Positions 6,397 through 7,897 of a stretch of DNA of 7,897 nt are shown here, in pieces. The stretch is from an uncultured Archangium sp. Its GTDB lineage: Bacteria; Myxococcota; Myxococcia; Myxococcales; Myxococcaceae. The notes under the pieces are model-generated. The model worked only from the letters and a program-made list of their open reading frames with translations. It searched no databases and was not told where the DNA came from. Made by a program: the position numbers and the translations under genes. Where the stretch lies: contig CAMLFP010000261.1 of NCBI GenBank assembly GCA_946479335.1, positions 1 through 7,897 of the forward strand, read 5' to 3'. Every line of letters begins with the position of its first letter. Within the stretch, counting starts at the first letter, position 1.

Positions 6397-7557
6397 GTGA
6401 CTCCGTCGCGCTACTACGCCCGCGTCTTCGGCCTCGGCACCTTCGCGGTGCTCACGTACCTCGTGGTGCGCATCTTGACGCCCTTCGCGGTGCCCATCAT
6501 GTGGGGCGCGCTGCTGGCCTTCATGCTGTACCCGCTGCACGAGAAGCTGCTGCGCAAGCGCGGCAACAACGTCTCCGCGGGGCTGCTGACGGCGGCCACC
6601 TTCCTGACGGTGGCGGGCCCGCTCTTCTTCTTCGGGCTGGTGGTGGTGCGGCAGTCGACCGACCTGCTGACGCGCCTCCAGACGGAGGCCGCCAACCGCA
6701 ACCTCCCCGCGGTGCAGCTGGTGCTGGAGTTCAAGCCCGTGCAGCTGCTGCTGGAGAAGGCCGGCGAGTTCACCTCGCTCTCGAAGGAGCAGGTGCTCAA
6801 GAGCATCACCGACGCCGCGCAAGACGCGCTGCAGTCGGTGGCCTCGCTCAGCACCCGGGTGGTGGTGGGCGCGGTCGACATCCTCAGCAAGTTCGGCCTC
6901 ACGTTGTTCCTCCTCTTCTTCCTGCTGCGCGACGGCAAGGCGATGGTGGAGCAGGGCATCCGCCTCGTGCCGATGACGCGCGCGCGGAAGGAGGGCCTCA
7001 CCCAGACGCTGGGCGGCGTGACGCGCGCGGTGGTGCTGGGCACGTCGGTGACGGCGCTCGTGCAGGGCACGCTGCTGGGCATCGGCTTCGCCATCGCGGG
7101 GCTGCCCTCGCCGCTGGTGTTCGGCGTGCTGGGCGCGGTGGCCTCGCTGATCCCCGTGGTGGGCACCGCGCTGGTGTGGATCCCCGGCGTGCTGACGTTG
7201 TTCGCGCAGGGTCAGACGGGCTGGGCCATCTTCCTGCTGCTGTGGTGCATCGTGCTGGTCGGCGGCAGCGACAACGTGGTGCGGCCGCTCATCATCTCCG
7301 GCAACAGCGGCGCGTCGACGCTGCTGGTCTTCGTGGGCATCCTCGGAGGCGTGGGCGTCTTCGGCTTCGCGGGCATCTTCATGGGCCCGCTGGTGCTGAC
7401 GCTGGTGCAGACGCTGCTCGAGTACGCAGGGCAGGAGCTGCCGCGGCCCAGCGCGCCGCTCCCCGCCGCGCCCGAGGTGTCCGCGCTCCCACCGCCGCCG
7501 CCCGCCATCGCCGCACCGCCTGAAGCGCCGCCGCCCGCCGAGAAGCCCTCGACGTAA
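6397..7557 (+). CDS. AI-2E (PerM/YhhT-type) family membrane transporter
   Basis: A 386-residue polytopic inner-membrane protein of the AI-2E transporter family. Members have been linked to autoinducer-2 export, Na+/H+ antiport or permease roles, so the family name does not fix the substrate. Hydrophobic segments lie at about 10-28, 30-45, 60-82, 147-167, 200-225, 228-260, 266-280 and 298-338. A soluble, coiled-coil-prone region (about 86-145) sits between the third and fourth, which is the family pattern. Family-typical short motifs are FLLRDG (165-170), P-V-V-G-T near 253-257, SDNVVRPLII (281-290) and GIFMGPLV (326-333). Residues ~340-386 form a Pro/Ala-rich cytoplasmic tail with runs of four to five prolines, unlikely to fold alone. 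The start is GTG at 6397, the first start in frame after the divergent region, with a weak GAG upstream at 6386-6388. It ends 9 nt before a convergent gene. Confidence 0.92.
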   Translation: MTPSRYYARVFGLGTFAVLTYLVVRILTPFAVPIMWGALLAFMLYPLHEKLLRKRGNNVSAGLLTAATFLTVAGPLFFFGLVVVRQSTDLLTRLQTEAANRNLPAVQLVLEFKPVQLLLEKAGEFTSLSKEQVLKSITDAAQDALQSVASLSTRVVVGAVDILSKFGLTLFLLFFLLRDGKAMVEQGIRLVPMTRARKEGLTQTLGGVTRAVVLGTSVTALVQGTLLGIGFAIAGLPSPLVFGVLGAVASLIPVVGTALVWIPGVLTLFAQGQTGWAIFLLLWCIVLVGGSDNVVRPLIISGNSGASTLLVFVGILGGVGVFGFAGIFMGPLVLTLVQTLLEYAGQELPRPSAPLPAAPEVSALPPPPPAIAAPPEAPPPAEKPST

Positions 7558-7560
7558 CGC

Positions 7561-7596
7561 AAAAGGTCAGCCGCCGCGCTTCTTCACCGGCGGCTG
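7561..7596 (-). terminator. Hairpin with short T-run at the end of the minus-strand hypothetical gene
   Basis: A perfect 9-bp inverted repeat, CAGCCGCCG (7568-7576) and CGGCGGCTG (7588-7596), has an 11-nt loop. Read on the minus strand it is followed after three bases by TTTT (7564-7561). The left arm includes part of the stop codon and the right arm lies in the last codons. GC-rich stem plus short T-run is consistent with a weak intrinsic terminator for the minus-strand gene. The transporter's mRNA would form the same stem but has no downstream T-run. The match may partly be chance in GC-rich coding sequence. Confidence 0.35.
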
Positions 7597-7897
7597 CACG
7601 TCGTCGCGCACGTAGAGGCGGACGTCCCAGAAGCAGTCGGTCTTCGGGGTGGGGTCGACCTCGAAGTCACCCAGCCAGCTCTTCGCGTCTTCGAGGTCGC
7701 CCTTGAGGGTCTCCAGCGCGGCCTGCGCGCGGGCGGGGTCACGGCCGCAGGTCTCGACGCGGTTCTTCTTCGTCTCCGTCGCGGGGCGCTCGCCAATCCA
7801 CACCACCGTGGAGTTGCGGCCGTGGTTCTTCTGGATGAGGTGGTCTTCGACGGCGTGCAGCGTCTTGAGGTTCGCGCCCTTCGACAGAATCTCGGTG
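7567..7897 (-). CDS. Hypothetical protein, C-terminal part, continues past the window edge
   Basis: The minus-strand frame is open from the right edge down to a TGA at 7569-7567, giving at least 109 residues of a C-terminus. A GTG at 7806-7804 could serve as an internal start, but the upstream codons (read as TEILSKGANLKTLHAVEDHL, then IQKNHGRNSTVV) are continuous and protein-like. I therefore treat the gene as 5' partial. Visible content is a helix-prone upstream stretch, VVWIGERPATETKKNRVETCG, an Ala/Leu/Glu helix, AKSWLGDFEVDPTPKTDCFW, then a strand-like DVRLYVRDDV and a basic PPVKKRGG tail. There are two cysteines, roughly 42 residues apart. I recognise no family, and an N-terminal signal cannot be judged. 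It converges on the AI-2E transporter. Confidence 0.68.
   Translation of the reverse strand, partial: TEILSKGANLKTLHAVEDHLIQKNHGRNSTVVWIGERPATETKKNRVETCGRDPARAQAALETLKGDLEDAKSWLGDFEVDPTPKTDCFWDVRLYVRDDVQPPVKKRGG

Noticed and set aside
5838..7523. Plus-strand open frame (561 codons) over the glycosyltransferase start and the transporter
   Set aside because: Arg/His/Gly/Ala-rich shadow; the transporter frame shows clear membrane segments and family motifs.

Overview
The window reads as a high-GC chromosomal segment with very strong G/C bias at third codon positions. That bias creates many long overlapping open frames on the opposite strand. GC content, GTG starts, gene types (a long RluA-type synthase, a lysine-rich anchored beta-propeller protein, an HpnB/CrtQ-like glycosyltransferase, proline-rich tails) and interspersed palindromic repeats fit a myxobacterium or a related delta-proteobacterium (Myxococcota). 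This is inference from style; there is no rRNA or marker gene to confirm it. The first ~85 bases are successive homopolymer runs (G8, A14, C12, G16) that look like a bad contig end, not biology.

Layout: positions 67-5193 hold five plus-strand genes with gaps of 45, 24, 2 and 1 nt, probably one transcription unit at least from the third gene on. They are (1) an RluA-family pseudouridine synthase, missing its N-terminus and carrying a tandem 60-bp palindromic repeat in frame in its N-terminal part; (2) a siderophore-interacting-protein type flavin reductase; (3) a membrane-anchored beta-propeller-like protein of unknown role; (4) an unrecognised 371-residue cytoplasmic protein; (5) a GNAT acetyltransferase with a second C-terminal domain. 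A minus-strand membrane glycosyltransferase (5202-6329) converges on this block with 8 nt between stops. It is divergent from a plus-strand AI-2E family transporter (6397-7557) across a 67-nt intergenic stretch, the only obvious place for promoters in the second half. A minus-strand unrecognised gene, open to the right edge, converges on the transporter and ends in a hairpin that covers its stop codon.

Functionally this looks like ordinary housekeeping and accessory genes with no shared pathway: RNA modification, flavin-dependent iron reduction, acyl transfer, lipid or polysaccharide glycosylation, and membrane export. I found no tRNA, rRNA, CRISPR, transposase, toxin-antitoxin or defence module. 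The most noteworthy points are the in-frame expansion of a double-hairpin repeat in a coding region, the conserved cysteine-bearing N-terminal module of the synthase, and the tightly coupled propeller/unknown/GNAT trio. I do not see convincing evidence of a new multi-gene system.
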